Assembly (NCBI GenBank): GCA_023390055.1
Contig: JAEWDP010000135.1
Location: forward strand, 1 to 16,563
Length of the DNA: 16,563 nucleotides
From: Pseudomonadota bacterium
GTDB taxonomy: Bacteria > Pseudomonadota > Alphaproteobacteria > Rhizobiales > Rhizobiaceae
Direction: 5' to 3'
Positions 7,275-15,255 of the stretch are shown in pieces (within the stretch, counting starts at the first letter, position 1; each line of letters begins with the position of its first letter). The translations under genes were made by a program, and so were the position numbers. Under the pieces are notes generated by a model that saw nothing but the letters and a program-made list of their open reading frames with translations, searched no databases and was not told the origin of the DNA.

Positions 7275-7829
7275 TCAATACTTGAAGAAAGTCGGAAGTT
7301 CGGACAAAAGAGGTTGTTGTTCGTCCTTCTCCGATAGAATATAATTCGCTGCTTCGGGCCAAGCAATCCCGATTTCTGGATCATTCCACTTCATGCCGCG
7401 ATCATGCTCCGCACTATATGTTGCTGTTACCTTATAATTGATGACTGTATCATGTGTGAGTGTCATGAAACCATGGGCAAAACCGGATGGAACCCAAAGT
7501 TGATCGCCATTGTCGGCGGAAAGCTCTGCCGAAACCCACAGACCAAATGTTGGTGATCCAGCCCTGATATCAACTGCCACATCAAGTAGTGCGCCGCGCG
7601 TACAACGAACAAGCTTACCTTGAGCGTACGGGGCAAGCTGAAAATGCAACCCACGAACAGTCCCAGCGCAAAAAGACAGGGACTCGTTGTCTTGATGGAA
7701 CTCCACGTCTGAGATGTTTTCTTTGAACCAATCATCTTTGAAAATTTCAGTGAAGTAACCGCGTGCATCCCTAAAGCGTCTGGGTTGGATCAATTTCACT
7801 TCAGGTATCGAAAGATCTATAAATCGCAC
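7275..7829 (-). CDS. rmlC: dTDP-4-dehydrorhamnose 3,5-epimerase (GTG start)
   Basis: RmlC (RfbC) epimerises C3 and C5 of dTDP-4-keto-6-deoxyglucose to give dTDP-4-keto-L-rhamnose, the third step. It is a homodimeric cupin. From the GTG at 7829 the protein has 184 residues, the usual length. Motifs seen are RDARGYFTEIF (20-30), the catalytic-base region RGLHFQ with His62, KLVRCTRG (72-79), VPSGFAHGF (113-121), Tyr138 and NDPEIGIAWP (149-158). The GTG is preceded at a good distance by TGGAGA. The frame reaches a TTG at 7856, but the extra nine residues are not family-like. It lies 60 nt downstream of the ABC transporter gene and leads the rmlCBDA cluster. Confidence 0.95.
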   Translation of the reverse strand: MRFIDLSIPEVKLIQPRRFRDARGYFTEIFKDDWFKENISDVEFHQDNESLSFCAGTVRGLHFQLAPYAQGKLVRCTRGALLDVAVDIRAGSPTFGLWVSAELSADNGDQLWVPSGFAHGFMTLTHDTVINYKVTATYSAEHDRGMKWNDPEIGIAWPEAANYILSEKDEQQPLLSELPTFFKY

Positions 7830-7889
7830 GCTGCAATCTCCACATAAGAAGGCCAATACTTCTATTCAACAAGTTTCAAATTGCTAAAA

Positions 7890-9662
7890 TTACTCGGCTA
7901 CATTTGCCGCAGGCAGGAGTTGCAATTCGTAGAGTCTGCGATACGGCCCGTCTCGCATCAGCAGAGTTCGCTGTGGCCCTTGCTCAGTGACCTTGCCATT
8001 CTCCATGACCACGATGTGGTCGGCAGTTGTGATGGTCGATAGCCGATGAGCGATCATGATTGTTGTTCGATCTTTAGTCAGACGTGCGAGCGCGTCACGA
8101 ATCTGCGCTTCGGATTCGGAATCGAGTGCGCTTGTGGCCTCATCAAGAACGAGAATCTCCGCGTTCCTTAGCATTGCTCTGGCAATCGCGATTCTTTGCT
8201 TTTGGCCACCAGATAAATTGCCCCCATTCTCTCCGACATCAGTATTGTATCCATCTGGTAGATTTAAGATAAATTCATGTGCATTGGCCGCCTTGGCAGC
8301 ACTAACAATTTCGGCTTCTGCCGCTGCACGTTTTCCAAGAGCAATATTGTGTCGGATGCTTCCAGCGAACAGAAACGTATCCTGACCAACATAGGCCATC
8401 TTCTCCCGTAGTGAGGAGAATTTCAGATCCTTAAGGCTGATACCATCGATCTCAATGGTTCCGGAGAGCGGATCGTACAGGCGCATAATGAGGTTAATGA
8501 GCGTGGATTTGCCTCCTCCAGAAGCCCCAACAAGTGCAGTTGTCTTTCCTGCAGGGAAATTCAGACTAAGAGATTGAAAAATCGGATGCGCGGCATTGTA
8601 CCCAAAAGTAACGTTCTTGAGGGCCAAGCTTCCCTTTCCCGGTGGTAAGTCCACTGCACCTGCCTTTTCGGTCATGGTGATCGGGGTATCGAGTACCTCG
8701 TACATCATCCGGACTCCAATAAGTCCCGTCTCGAGGCCGATGCGCATTCTGGCCAGCCGCTTAGCGGGCTCGTATGCGAGTAACAAGGCAGCAACAAAAG
8801 ACATCAGTTCGCCGGGTGAGGCTCCACTTTCCAGAACCCAGATGCCATTGAGCGCAATCACCCCAGCAATAGCAAAGCCGGACAATGTTTCCATAATGGG
8901 GCTCGACGCCGCCTGAAGTCGTGCGATGCTATTTGAGCGGGCCTCGACGTCGCTCACGTATTTTTGCATACGTGCTTGCATATGAGCTTCGAGGCCAAAC
9001 GTCTTGATAACTTTTATCCCGCCGGCTGTTTCTTGTACATTTTCGATAATCTTGCCAAGGGAAGCGAGTTCCTGCTCCATCAACGCTCGGACTTTTCCTG
9101 TGAGAAATCTTACTCCCAAGATGGCTAACGGTCCGATAATTGCGGAAACCAAGGAAAGCGTTGGTTGTTGGATAACCATAACGGCCATCAAGCCGATTAA
9201 TGAGAATAGATCACGAACGAACGAGGTAACAATCAAGTCGATGACCGACCTTGCTGCCTGCGCATTCGTTGTCAGGCGCATCAATAATTCTGAAGAAGGG
9301 AACCGTGAGTAGAATGCTACATCCTGCTTTAAAACATGCGCAAATATGCGTTGCTGTGTTATCGCGATAATATTATTTCCGGCCTTATTTAGGAAAACTT
9401 CCTGCACATAAGATGCAATACCCTTGATTGCGAAGATTATAGCCACCGCTGTTGCAACACCGAAGACCAGGCCAAGGTCCTTCGATACGACGGTTGCATT
9501 CACGACGTCACGAAGCATCCAGGCTGTAGCCGATGTCATCGCTGCCACGACCAGCATTGCTCCCATTGCGATACCGTACCATGGCCACTGTTTTCTAAAA
9601 TTTTCTGACAGGAGCCGCCCTAAGAGGGATTTATTCGCTTCGGAAATGAAGTTTTTCAGCAT
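7890..9662 (-). CDS. ABC half-exporter (MsbA-like permease fused to ATPase)
   Basis: This 590-residue protein has an N-terminal transmembrane domain of about six helices (roughly 30-310), then a nucleotide-binding domain. It should work as a homodimer in the inner membrane, flipping or exporting a lipid or lipid-linked substrate with ATP. The ATPase motifs are complete: Walker A GASGGGKST (379-387), Q-loop VGQD (425-428), signature LSGGQ (483-487), Walker B ILVLDEA (503-509), D-loop SALD and switch His539. It resembles MsbA/type I lipid exporters, not a Wzm/Wzt O-antigen pair, which has separate subunits. Located just upstream of rmlC on the same strand, it probably shares a transcript with the rhamnose genes and may move a rhamnose-bearing glycolipid. 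The substrate is inference. The start at 9662 lacks a strong ribosome-binding site. Confidence 0.88.
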   Translation of the reverse strand: MLKNFISEANKSLLGRLLSENFRKQWPWYGIAMGAMLVVAAMTSATAWMLRDVVNATVVSKDLGLVFGVATAVAIIFAIKGIASYVQEVFLNKAGNNIIAITQQRIFAHVLKQDVAFYSRFPSSELLMRLTTNAQAARSVIDLIVTSFVRDLFSLIGLMAVMVIQQPTLSLVSAIIGPLAILGVRFLTGKVRALMEQELASLGKIIENVQETAGGIKVIKTFGLEAHMQARMQKYVSDVEARSNSIARLQAASSPIMETLSGFAIAGVIALNGIWVLESGASPGELMSFVAALLLAYEPAKRLARMRIGLETGLIGVRMMYEVLDTPITMTEKAGAVDLPPGKGSLALKNVTFGYNAAHPIFQSLSLNFPAGKTTALVGASGGGKSTLINLIMRLYDPLSGTIEIDGISLKDLKFSSLREKMAYVGQDTFLFAGSIRHNIALGKRAAAEAEIVSAAKAANAHEFILNLPDGYNTDVGENGGNLSGGQKQRIAIARAMLRNAEILVLDEATSALDSESEAQIRDALARLTKDRTTIMIAHRLSTITTADHIVVMENGKVTEQGPQRTLLMRDGPYRRLYELQLLPAANVAE

Positions 9663-9925
9663 AGTCGGTTCCGGGCTCTAATCCTTGAGCGTATCCCTTC
9701 GGGCGTTTCGTAGCCAGATGGAAAAATTGTATTGGTGTTCGAATTTGCGCCTTTTTGGATTGTCAGAAGGCAAAATGCAAGACCGGTTATCTCGAAGCGT
9801 CAGGGACGAAACCCGTTCGTGGGGAAAGGCCCCAAATTACCTCTTGCGCGTTCTGGCGCTGTGCGATTGGACTGGAATAGACAACCGCGTCTGATGTGCC
9901 GAGCCGAGTCGTTGAGGTCGAGAGT
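9663..9925. other. Intergenic region between the ABC transporter and tRNA-Gln
   Basis: It must hold the start signals of the ABC-rml transcript and the 3' processing or termination site of the tRNA, both read leftward. I see no clear promoter pair or T-rich terminator. A weak stem (TGGGG at 9820-9824 with CCCCA at 9830-9834) is followed by no T tract. The small plus-strand frame at 9685-9894 has no family features and is probably spurious. Confidence 0.4.
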
Positions 9926-9999
9926 TGGCTGGGGAACCTGGATTCGAACCAGGACTAACGGAGTCAGAGTCCGTGGGTCTACCGTTAACCTATTCCCCA
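9926..9999 (-). tRNA. tRNA-Gln (anticodon CUG), CCA encoded
   Basis: On the minus strand the 74-nt sequence folds as a complete cloverleaf. The acceptor stem is TGGGGAA paired with TTCCCCA, followed by discriminator G and an encoded CCA. The anticodon stem ACGGA/TCCGT encloses the loop CTCTGAC, and the T arm is CCTGG-TTCGAAT-CCAGG. The D loop contains AACGGTAG. Anticodon CTG reads CAG, glutamine. Its 3' end points toward the rhamnose locus, the usual side for island integration, but no repeated 3' segment was found in the window. Confidence 0.95.
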
Positions 10000-10041
10000 A
10001 GAAGCAGCACGACACAGTCGAGCGCCGCTCACGTGGGCGGC

Positions 10042-10070
10042 TTATAACCACAAAGCTTTGTTCGATGCAA
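10042..10070 (-). promoter_or_regulatory. Likely sigma-70-type promoter of tRNA-Gln
   Basis: On the minus strand TTGCAT (10070-10065) and TTATAA (10047-10042) are separated by exactly 17 bp, matching -35 and -10 elements. Transcription would begin near 10035, leaving a leader of roughly 35 nt before the tRNA, which RNase P would remove. The spacer contains a perfect 10-bp palindrome, CAAAGCTTTG (10051-10060). This is a consensus match only. Confidence 0.6.
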
Positions 10071-10230
10071 ACATCTTTTGCGAAAAATTGCCTCTTTCAT
10101 AGGGGCAACGAGAGTTGAGCAGGCTCGGGTAACGAAAAAGCCGTTGGCTAAAACAGTTGCCGCTGGTATCCTCGCGCCAACGAAACAATAGACGCCAGCT
10201 GCATGCCTTTGAAAGGTGTTGCGCGGCGAG

Positions 10231-11787
10231 ATGGACAGTAAAGAGATGGACCCCGATAGCGGCGGAAAGCCGCGAGAAGGCGGGGCGTCGGCTGCAGGGC
10301 GTGGCGAGGGAAAAAACACTCGCCGTCGTAAGGCGAAGCGGAACGGCAAGCGCCGTCATGCAGCGTCTTCTGCGCCTGACGGGCAAGCGCAAAACGCGCC
10401 CCCGGCTGAGCGCGCGAGCACAGGCGATGCCGTTAGCCCTTCAAAGAAGCGCAAGCGCCGACGCGGCCGTACGACTGTAGCAGCCGGTGTTCAAGGCGAA
10501 TGTATGACGATTAATGTAACTGCGGTTGCATCTTCGGCCAGTGATAGCGGCGCTGTCCACCCGGATCGCGGCAAGCCGCGTAAACGTCGTCGGAAGAATC
10601 GTGGAGGACGCGTGATCCAGGGCAGATCGCTTACTCACGCGAAGGCAGGGCCAGCGCTCAACCCTTGCACTCCGGTGCTGACGCAGTCTCAAAAGCCTGT
10701 TGGTCCAATGCTTCACAGGCAGGGATCGGATCAATCGCGCCCATATCATCGCGAGGACTTCTATGCGGCCCTTGATCTTGGTACTAACAATTGCCGGCTT
10801 CTGGTTGCACAACCAACCCGGCCGGGACAGTTTCGCGTCGTTGACGCTTTCTCCCGTATCGTGAGGCTGGGGGAGGGGCTGGCCGCGAACAATCAACTCT
10901 CTTCGGGAGCAATGGATCGCGCCGTTGAGGCTTTGAAAGTCTGTGCGACAAAGCTTTCAAATCGGCCAATTCGCAAAATGCGCCTGATTGCGACGGAAGC
11001 CTGCCGTTCGGCGCAAAACGGTGAGGAATTTCTCGATCGGGTCATTCGGGAAACCGGTCTGAATCTGGAAATCATCGATCGTGAAACCGAGGCACGCCTC
11101 GCGGTTTCAGGATGTGCATCGCTCGTTGGTCGCGAAGCCCGTTCGATTGTACTTTTCGATATCGGCGGTGGGTCGTCTGAAATTGCAGTTCTCAGGATTG
11201 GTGAGAACCGCTCAAACCGGCTTGCGAACCATATCACCCATTGGACTTCGCTACCTGTCGGCGTCGTGACACTGTCGGAGCGCCACGGCGGTCGTGATGT
11301 CACGCCTGAGGTTTTTGAGGCGATGGTCATTGAAGTCGAGCATATGCTGACAAGGTTTGATTGTCCGCCACTTGATGGTCTGCATCGATCGGAAACAAAC
11401 GGCTTTTATCTGATCGGGACGTCCGGCACAGTCACCACGCTCGCGGGTGTTCATCTCGATCTTCCGCGCTATGACCGCCGGAAGGTTGATGGGCTTTGGC
11501 TCTCCAATGCGGAGGTAACAGCAATGCAGGCAAAGCTCTTGTCCTGGGATTTTGCAGGGCGTGCGGCGAACCCTTGTATTGGTCCTGACCGTGCCGATCT
11601 CGTGCTTGCTGGCTGTGCAATCCTGGAGGCCATTCGCAGGCGTTGGCCAAGTCCGCGCATGCGGGTGGCTGACCGGGGTCTGCGTGAAGGCATTCTGACT
11701 GACATGATGGCGGATGATGGAGCATGGCGGCGTACGCGTGCTCGACACCTGGAGAAAAGCCGTGAAGCGCAAGGAGCGCGTCGATGA
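10231..11787 (+). CDS. Ppx/GppA-family phosphatase with long basic N-terminal extension
   Basis: Members hydrolyse inorganic polyphosphate or guanosine pentaphosphate (pppGpp) in the cytoplasm. Which activity applies here cannot be told from sequence. The ASKHA-fold core begins at about residue 178: DLGTNNCRLLVA (181-192), FDIGGGSSE (309-317) and GTSGT (396-400). The core is about 340 residues, close to the short alphaproteobacterial type. In front lies a disordered extension of about 175 residues with three basic clusters, at about 31-43 (RRRKAKRNGKRRH), 72-80 (KKRKRRRGR) and 115-127 (KPRKRRRKNRGGR), which suggests nucleic-acid or polyphosphate binding. I chose the ATG at 10231; a GTG at 10216 is in frame but has no properly spaced ribosome-binding site. 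The stop overlaps the rlmE start in ATGA, so the two genes form an operon. Confidence 0.88.
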   Translation: MDSKEMDPDSGGKPREGGASAAGRGEGKNTRRRKAKRNGKRRHAASSAPDGQAQNAPPAERASTGDAVSPSKKRKRRRGRTTVAAGVQGECMTINVTAVASSASDSGAVHPDRGKPRKRRRKNRGGRVIQGRSLTHAKAGPALNPCTPVLTQSQKPVGPMLHRQGSDQSRPYHREDFYAALDLGTNNCRLLVAQPTRPGQFRVVDAFSRIVRLGEGLAANNQLSSGAMDRAVEALKVCATKLSNRPIRKMRLIATEACRSAQNGEEFLDRVIRETGLNLEIIDRETEARLAVSGCASLVGREARSIVLFDIGGGSSEIAVLRIGENRSNRLANHITHWTSLPVGVVTLSERHGGRDVTPEVFEAMVIEVEHMLTRFDCPPLDGLHRSETNGFYLIGTSGTVTTLAGVHLDLPRYDRRKVDGLWLSNAEVTAMQAKLLSWDFAGRAANPCIGPDRADLVLAGCAILEAIRRRWPSPRMRVADRGLREGILTDMMADDGAWRRTRARHLEKSREAQGARR

Positions 11788-12509
11788 CGAAACCGCCTGT
11801 GGCAACCAATAGAACCGGTCGTAAGCTTGGCCAGAAGGTCAAGAAGGGCAAGCTGAAGGCGTCGTCACGCCGCTGGATCGAGCGCCATATCAATGATCCT
11901 TATGTTCAGCGGGCAAAGCTTGAAGGGTACCGTGCGCGGGCTGCCTTCAAGCTTCTTGAAATCGACGAGAAGCACCAGATCCTGAAAGGTGCACGCCGGA
12001 TCATCGATCTTGGTGCCGCTCCCGGTAGTTGGTCGCAGATCGCCGCAAAGGTCACCGGCTCCACAGACGAGGATGTTCGGGTGGCCGCAATCGACTTCCT
12101 GGAAATGGCACCGCTTCCAGGTGTGAAAATTCTCGAGTTGGATTTCCTTGAGCCCGAGGCTCCAGGGTTGCTGGTGGAAGCAATTGGCGGAGCGCCAGAT
12201 CTCGTCATTTCAGACATGGCCGCACCAACGACTGGGCATCAGAAGACCGATCACTTGCGTACCATGCATTTGTGTGAAGTCGCAGCCTACTTCGCCGTTG
12301 ACGTCCTGAAAGAGGGTGGTCACTTCCTGGCAAAGACGTTCCAGGGTGGGACCGAGCGGGAATTGCTCAACATGTTGAAGCAGAACTTCCGCCAGGTGAT
12401 TCATATCAAGCCTGGTGCATCCCGCTCGGAATCGGTCGAAATGTTTTTGCTTGCCAAGCATTTCAAGGGTCGGAGGCTTGAAGTGGAGACCGAAACGCCT
12501 GAGGTCTGA
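11784..12509 (+). CDS. rlmE: 23S rRNA (uridine 2'-O) methyltransferase RlmE (FtsJ/RrmJ)
   Basis: RlmE methylates the 2'-hydroxyl of a universally conserved uridine (U2552 in E. coli) in the A loop of 23S rRNA during late 50S assembly, using S-adenosylmethionine. The 241-residue protein has a basic N-terminus, then the SAM-binding motif IIDLGAAPGSWSQ (73-85). The K-D-K-E catalytic tetrad is recognisable as Lys56 (RAAFKL), Asp144 (ISDMAAP), Lys184 (LAKTFQGG) and Glu219 (ESVEMF). The start has AAGGAG at a good distance and overlaps the ppx stop by 4 nt, implying translational coupling. It is about 30 residues longer than the E. coli enzyme, mostly at the N-terminus. Confidence 0.95.
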   Translation: MTKPPVATNRTGRKLGQKVKKGKLKASSRRWIERHINDPYVQRAKLEGYRARAAFKLLEIDEKHQILKGARRIIDLGAAPGSWSQIAAKVTGSTDEDVRVAAIDFLEMAPLPGVKILELDFLEPEAPGLLVEAIGGAPDLVISDMAAPTTGHQKTDHLRTMHLCEVAAYFAVDVLKEGGHFLAKTFQGGTERELLNMLKQNFRQVIHIKPGASRSESVEMFLLAKHFKGRRLEVETETPEV

Positions 12510-12510
12510 T

Positions 12511-13911
12511 CTATTCGGCGGCTTCGGTTCTCGCGCGTAGTCTGTGTCCTGAGGCCATCGATCCCGCATGCCGCTTGAGGGTCAGCAGAGGAACGGCTGC
12601 AAACAAAGATACGCCTGCCACGACGAAAAACGCCAGATGGAAGTCTTCAAGCTGAAGATGTGAACCGGACAGGATTGACGAGGCTTCAAGCATCAGCGCG
12701 GCAAAGGCAACGCCGAGTGCCAGGCTGACCTGTTGCAGGACAGATGCAATCGAAGTTGCCTGGCTGGCCTGCCGGTCGTCGATTTCCGAATAGCTGAGGG
12801 CATTGCTGCCGGTGAAGAAGAATGAGCGGCAGAGCCCCGACATCACCAGAAATGCAATAATGAGCGCATGGGATGTTTCAGGGGTGAAGAAGCCGTTGAT
12901 GGCGGTCGTTGCAGAGCCGAGGATGCTTGCCGCGATCAGCGTCACCTTGAAGCCCGTTGCGGCAAAGACGCGCCGTGCAATGAACTTGACCATCAGCGCA
13001 CCTATCGCACTGGCAAAGGTGATCATGCCCGCCTGAAATGCATTGAGGCCAAAGCTGAGTTGCAGCATCAGCGGCATCAGAAAGGGGATCGCGCCTGTCG
13101 AAATGCGGTAGATCGTGCTGCTTGTCATGACGATTCGAAACGCGTCATTGCGGAAGATTGCAAAGCTCAGGATAGGGGCCGGGTGGCGCAGTGCATGGCG
13201 CACATAGAGGACGCCGCACAGGATCCCGAATAGTGTGATCGCACCACCGAACGCAGGTGGCAAGGCGGGTAGGCTGATGACGGATAATCCGAAGACTGCT
13301 CCGGCCGCGGCCATCGAGGCCAAAAAGAACCCTGCCCAGTCGATCGGCGGCGGGCGTATGGCTCCAATCTCTGGAAGGTATATGCCGGACAGCCATATGC
13401 CGAGTAAGCCGATCGGCACATTGATCAGGAAGATCCACTGCCAGGTAAAATAGGTGGTGATGAAGCCGCCGATTGGAGGGCCGGACAAAGGGCCTATCAG
13501 GGCAGGGATGGTCAGAAGTGCCATCGCGGACACAAGCTCGCTTCGCTTGGTCGTCCTGAGCAATACGAGCCGGCCAACAGGCGACATCATTGCCCCGCCC
13601 ATGCCCTGCAGAAAACGTGAAAGGACGAAGGTTGGAAGCGAGTTGGATACGGCGCACAAGACAGATCCGATCATGAAGACGACGATTGCCAGTCGAAAGA
13701 CCTTCTTTGCCCCGAAACGATCGGCCATCCAGCCGCTGATAGGAATGAAGATCGCCAATGCCACCATATAGGAGGTCAGCGCCAGTTTCAGCGTGATCGG
13801 GCCGACACCAAGGTCAGCCGCGATCGCTGGAAGCGCAGTCGCGATGACAGTGGAATCCATTTGCTCCATGAAAAGAGCGACGGCGAGGATTAAGGGGACG
13901 ATCCTGTTCAT
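12511..13911 (-). CDS. MFS drug/proton antiporter of DHA2 type (14-TM)
   Basis: The 466-residue protein is an inner-membrane major facilitator, probably exporting drugs or other small molecules using the proton gradient. It starts MNRIVPLILAVALF-MEQMDSTVI, the first helix with the Asp typical of the DHA2 (EmrB/QacA) family. Loop 2-3 carries GWMADRFGAKKVFR (motif A), and GPLSGPPIGG is the antiporter motif C of helix 5. Hydrophobic segments continue to near the end, consistent with 14 helices. The start is uncertain: in-frame ATG codons at 13938 and 13989 also exist, none with a strong ribosome-binding site. I chose 13911 because the first helix follows directly. Its stop is separated from that of rlmE by 1 nt, so the two genes converge tail to tail. 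It is divergent from the metallo-hydrolase gene. The substrate is unknown. Confidence 0.87.
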   Translation of the reverse strand: MNRIVPLILAVALFMEQMDSTVIATALPAIAADLGVGPITLKLALTSYMVALAIFIPISGWMADRFGAKKVFRLAIVVFMIGSVLCAVSNSLPTFVLSRFLQGMGGAMMSPVGRLVLLRTTKRSELVSAMALLTIPALIGPLSGPPIGGFITTYFTWQWIFLINVPIGLLGIWLSGIYLPEIGAIRPPPIDWAGFFLASMAAAGAVFGLSVISLPALPPAFGGAITLFGILCGVLYVRHALRHPAPILSFAIFRNDAFRIVMTSSTIYRISTGAIPFLMPLMLQLSFGLNAFQAGMITFASAIGALMVKFIARRVFAATGFKVTLIAASILGSATTAINGFFTPETSHALIIAFLVMSGLCRSFFFTGSNALSYSEIDDRQASQATSIASVLQQVSLALGVAFAALMLEASSILSGSHLQLEDFHLAFFVVAGVSLFAAVPLLTLKRHAGSMASGHRLRARTEAAE

Positions 13912-14086
13912 TCGTGGCCGATCCGTAAGCAGGTGCATCGTCTGTAGTCCGGGAGAGCGGGTTTGCCAATATCCGGTGATGCTATCCATCACGTCTCTGT
14001 GACAGCACTTTCCCCATCCCGACTGTCGATTATCTACTGCGACACCGTGGACAGATGGGTCCGTTTGCAAAGTGAGGGAGGTTACA
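13912..14086. promoter_or_regulatory. Divergent intergenic region between MFS exporter and metallo-hydrolase
   Basis: About 175 bp must hold both promoters. An inverted pair TGTCG (14024-14028) and CGACA (14040-14044), 11 bp apart, is a possible but weak operator. No regulator gene is adjacent in the window. If the MFS start is 13989, the region shrinks to about 97 bp. Confidence 0.35.
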
Positions 14087-15076
14087 ATGAGCATGCCGAT
14101 AGTTAGCCGACGAGCGCTTCTGGGTTCCGCAGGTTTGGGTGTAGTCGCAGCACCTGCATTACTGAAGTATCCAGCAATGGCACAGGAAACGAAGCAACTC
14201 GAGATAGACCGGGCGATGCCGCCACAAACCAATCGGTTCTCTCTTGGAGAATTCGAAGTCTTCGTGATCAAGGATGGCGCGCGCCCGTCTGGAGCCCCTA
14301 ACGAGACCTTTGGGACGGATCAGTCGGCAGAAGAGGTCAGCGTGCTGCTGCAAGAAAATTTTCTGCCGGCTGACCAGTTTGTCAACAGTTTCTCGCCGGC
14401 CCTGATCAATACGGGAAGTGATGTTATTCTGTTTGATACTGGTCTCGGTGAAGGTGCCCGCGCTCAAGGTGGTGGACAGTTGATTGAGGGTCTGGCCGCC
14501 GGTGGCTATACGCCAGAGGATGTGACCGTCGTCGTGCTTACCCATATGCACGGCGATCACATTGGTGGCCTGATGGAAGGTGGAAACCCGGCTTTTGCAA
14601 ATGCGCGCTATGTTGCGGGGCAGGTGGAATATGATTTCTGGACCGATACGGCGCGTGCAGGCACCCCGGCCGAAAATAGCCACAAGGCCGTGTTGACCAA
14701 TGTGAAGCCACTGGCCGAAAAGATGACTTTTATTGACGATGGCGCAGACATTGCTCCAGGCATAACCAGCATCGCGGCCTTCGGCCATACGCCGGGTCAT
14801 CTGATCTTCAATGTTGAATCGGGTGGACGTCGGCTGGTTCTAACCGCAGATACTGCAAACCATTTTGTGCTGTCTCTGCAACGTCCCGATTGGGAAGTCC
14901 GTTTTGACATGGACAAGGCAGCGGCCGCCCAGACCCGTACCAAGGTCTTTGACATGATTGCGGCCGATAAGGTTGCCTTCCTCGGCTACCACATGCCGTT
15001 TCCGGCAGTGGGTTTTGCAGAAAAACTCGACACTGGCTTCCGGTTCGTGCCGAAGAGTTATCAGTTCGAGCTGTGA
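14087..15076 (+). CDS. Tat-exported metallo-beta-lactamase-fold hydrolase
   Basis: The 329-residue protein is a zinc hydrolase predicted to act in the periplasm. Residues 1 to about 33 form a twin-arginine signal (SRRALLGSAGLG, a hydrophobic core, then AMAQ as the likely cleavage site). The metal-binding set is complete: HMHGDH (153-158), His238 in GHTPGH, Asp255 in LTADT and His302 in GYHMPF. This arrangement fits the lactonase/MBL-fold hydrolase branch more than true beta-lactamases, but the substrate cannot be named. The ATG at 14087 is preceded by GGGAGG at ideal spacing. The frame also reaches a GTG at 14072, inside that ribosome-binding site, so I rejected it. It is divergent from the MFS exporter, suggesting related substrates or shared control. 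Confidence 0.88.
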   Translation: MSMPIVSRRALLGSAGLGVVAAPALLKYPAMAQETKQLEIDRAMPPQTNRFSLGEFEVFVIKDGARPSGAPNETFGTDQSAEEVSVLLQENFLPADQFVNSFSPALINTGSDVILFDTGLGEGARAQGGGQLIEGLAAGGYTPEDVTVVVLTHMHGDHIGGLMEGGNPAFANARYVAGQVEYDFWTDTARAGTPAENSHKAVLTNVKPLAEKMTFIDDGADIAPGITSIAAFGHTPGHLIFNVESGGRRLVLTADTANHFVLSLQRPDWEVRFDMDKAAAAQTRTKVFDMIAADKVAFLGYHMPFPAVGFAEKLDTGFRFVPKSYQFEL

Positions 15077-15093
15077 AGCTTGCTGCAAGATCT

Positions 15094-15125
15094 GCAAAAT
15101 CCGGAGGTCTCCCTTCGGGTTTTGC
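15094..15125 (+). terminator. Possible intrinsic terminator after the metallo-hydrolase
   Basis: GCAAAATCCG (15094-15103) pairs with CGGGTTTTGC (15116-15125) in a 10-bp stem with one G-U pair and a 12-nt loop. It starts 18 nt after the stop codon. The T run lies inside the right arm and only a short T/C-rich stretch follows, so it is not a textbook terminator. Confidence 0.5.
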
Positions 15126-15255
15126 TATTCCCTTACAGTCATGAACGTGTTACCTGCCCTCGCCAACTTCCGAGTAATAATCCCGAGAGCACCCGGCGGA
15201 CATCCGAGTCGGTCCGTGAGCGGTTTCTCATTTTCTGACCTAAAGGAAATTGGCC

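Noticed and set aside
9820..9834. TGGGG/CCCCA hairpin as terminator of the tRNA transcript
   Set aside because: Only five base pairs and no following T run on the minus strand.
9732..10118. 128-residue plus-strand frame across the tRNA
   Set aside because: It crosses the tRNA-Gln on the opposite strand and has no protein features.
10441..11893. Minus-strand frames opposite ppx/gppA (10441-10896, 10893-11330, 11251-11805, 11432-11893)
   Set aside because: They are shadow frames of a well-supported plus-strand gene and show no conserved domains.
14159..14800. 213-residue minus-strand frame opposite the metallo-hydrolase
   Set aside because: The plus strand carries a complete Tat signal and zinc-binding set. 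The antisense translation has no recognisable features.
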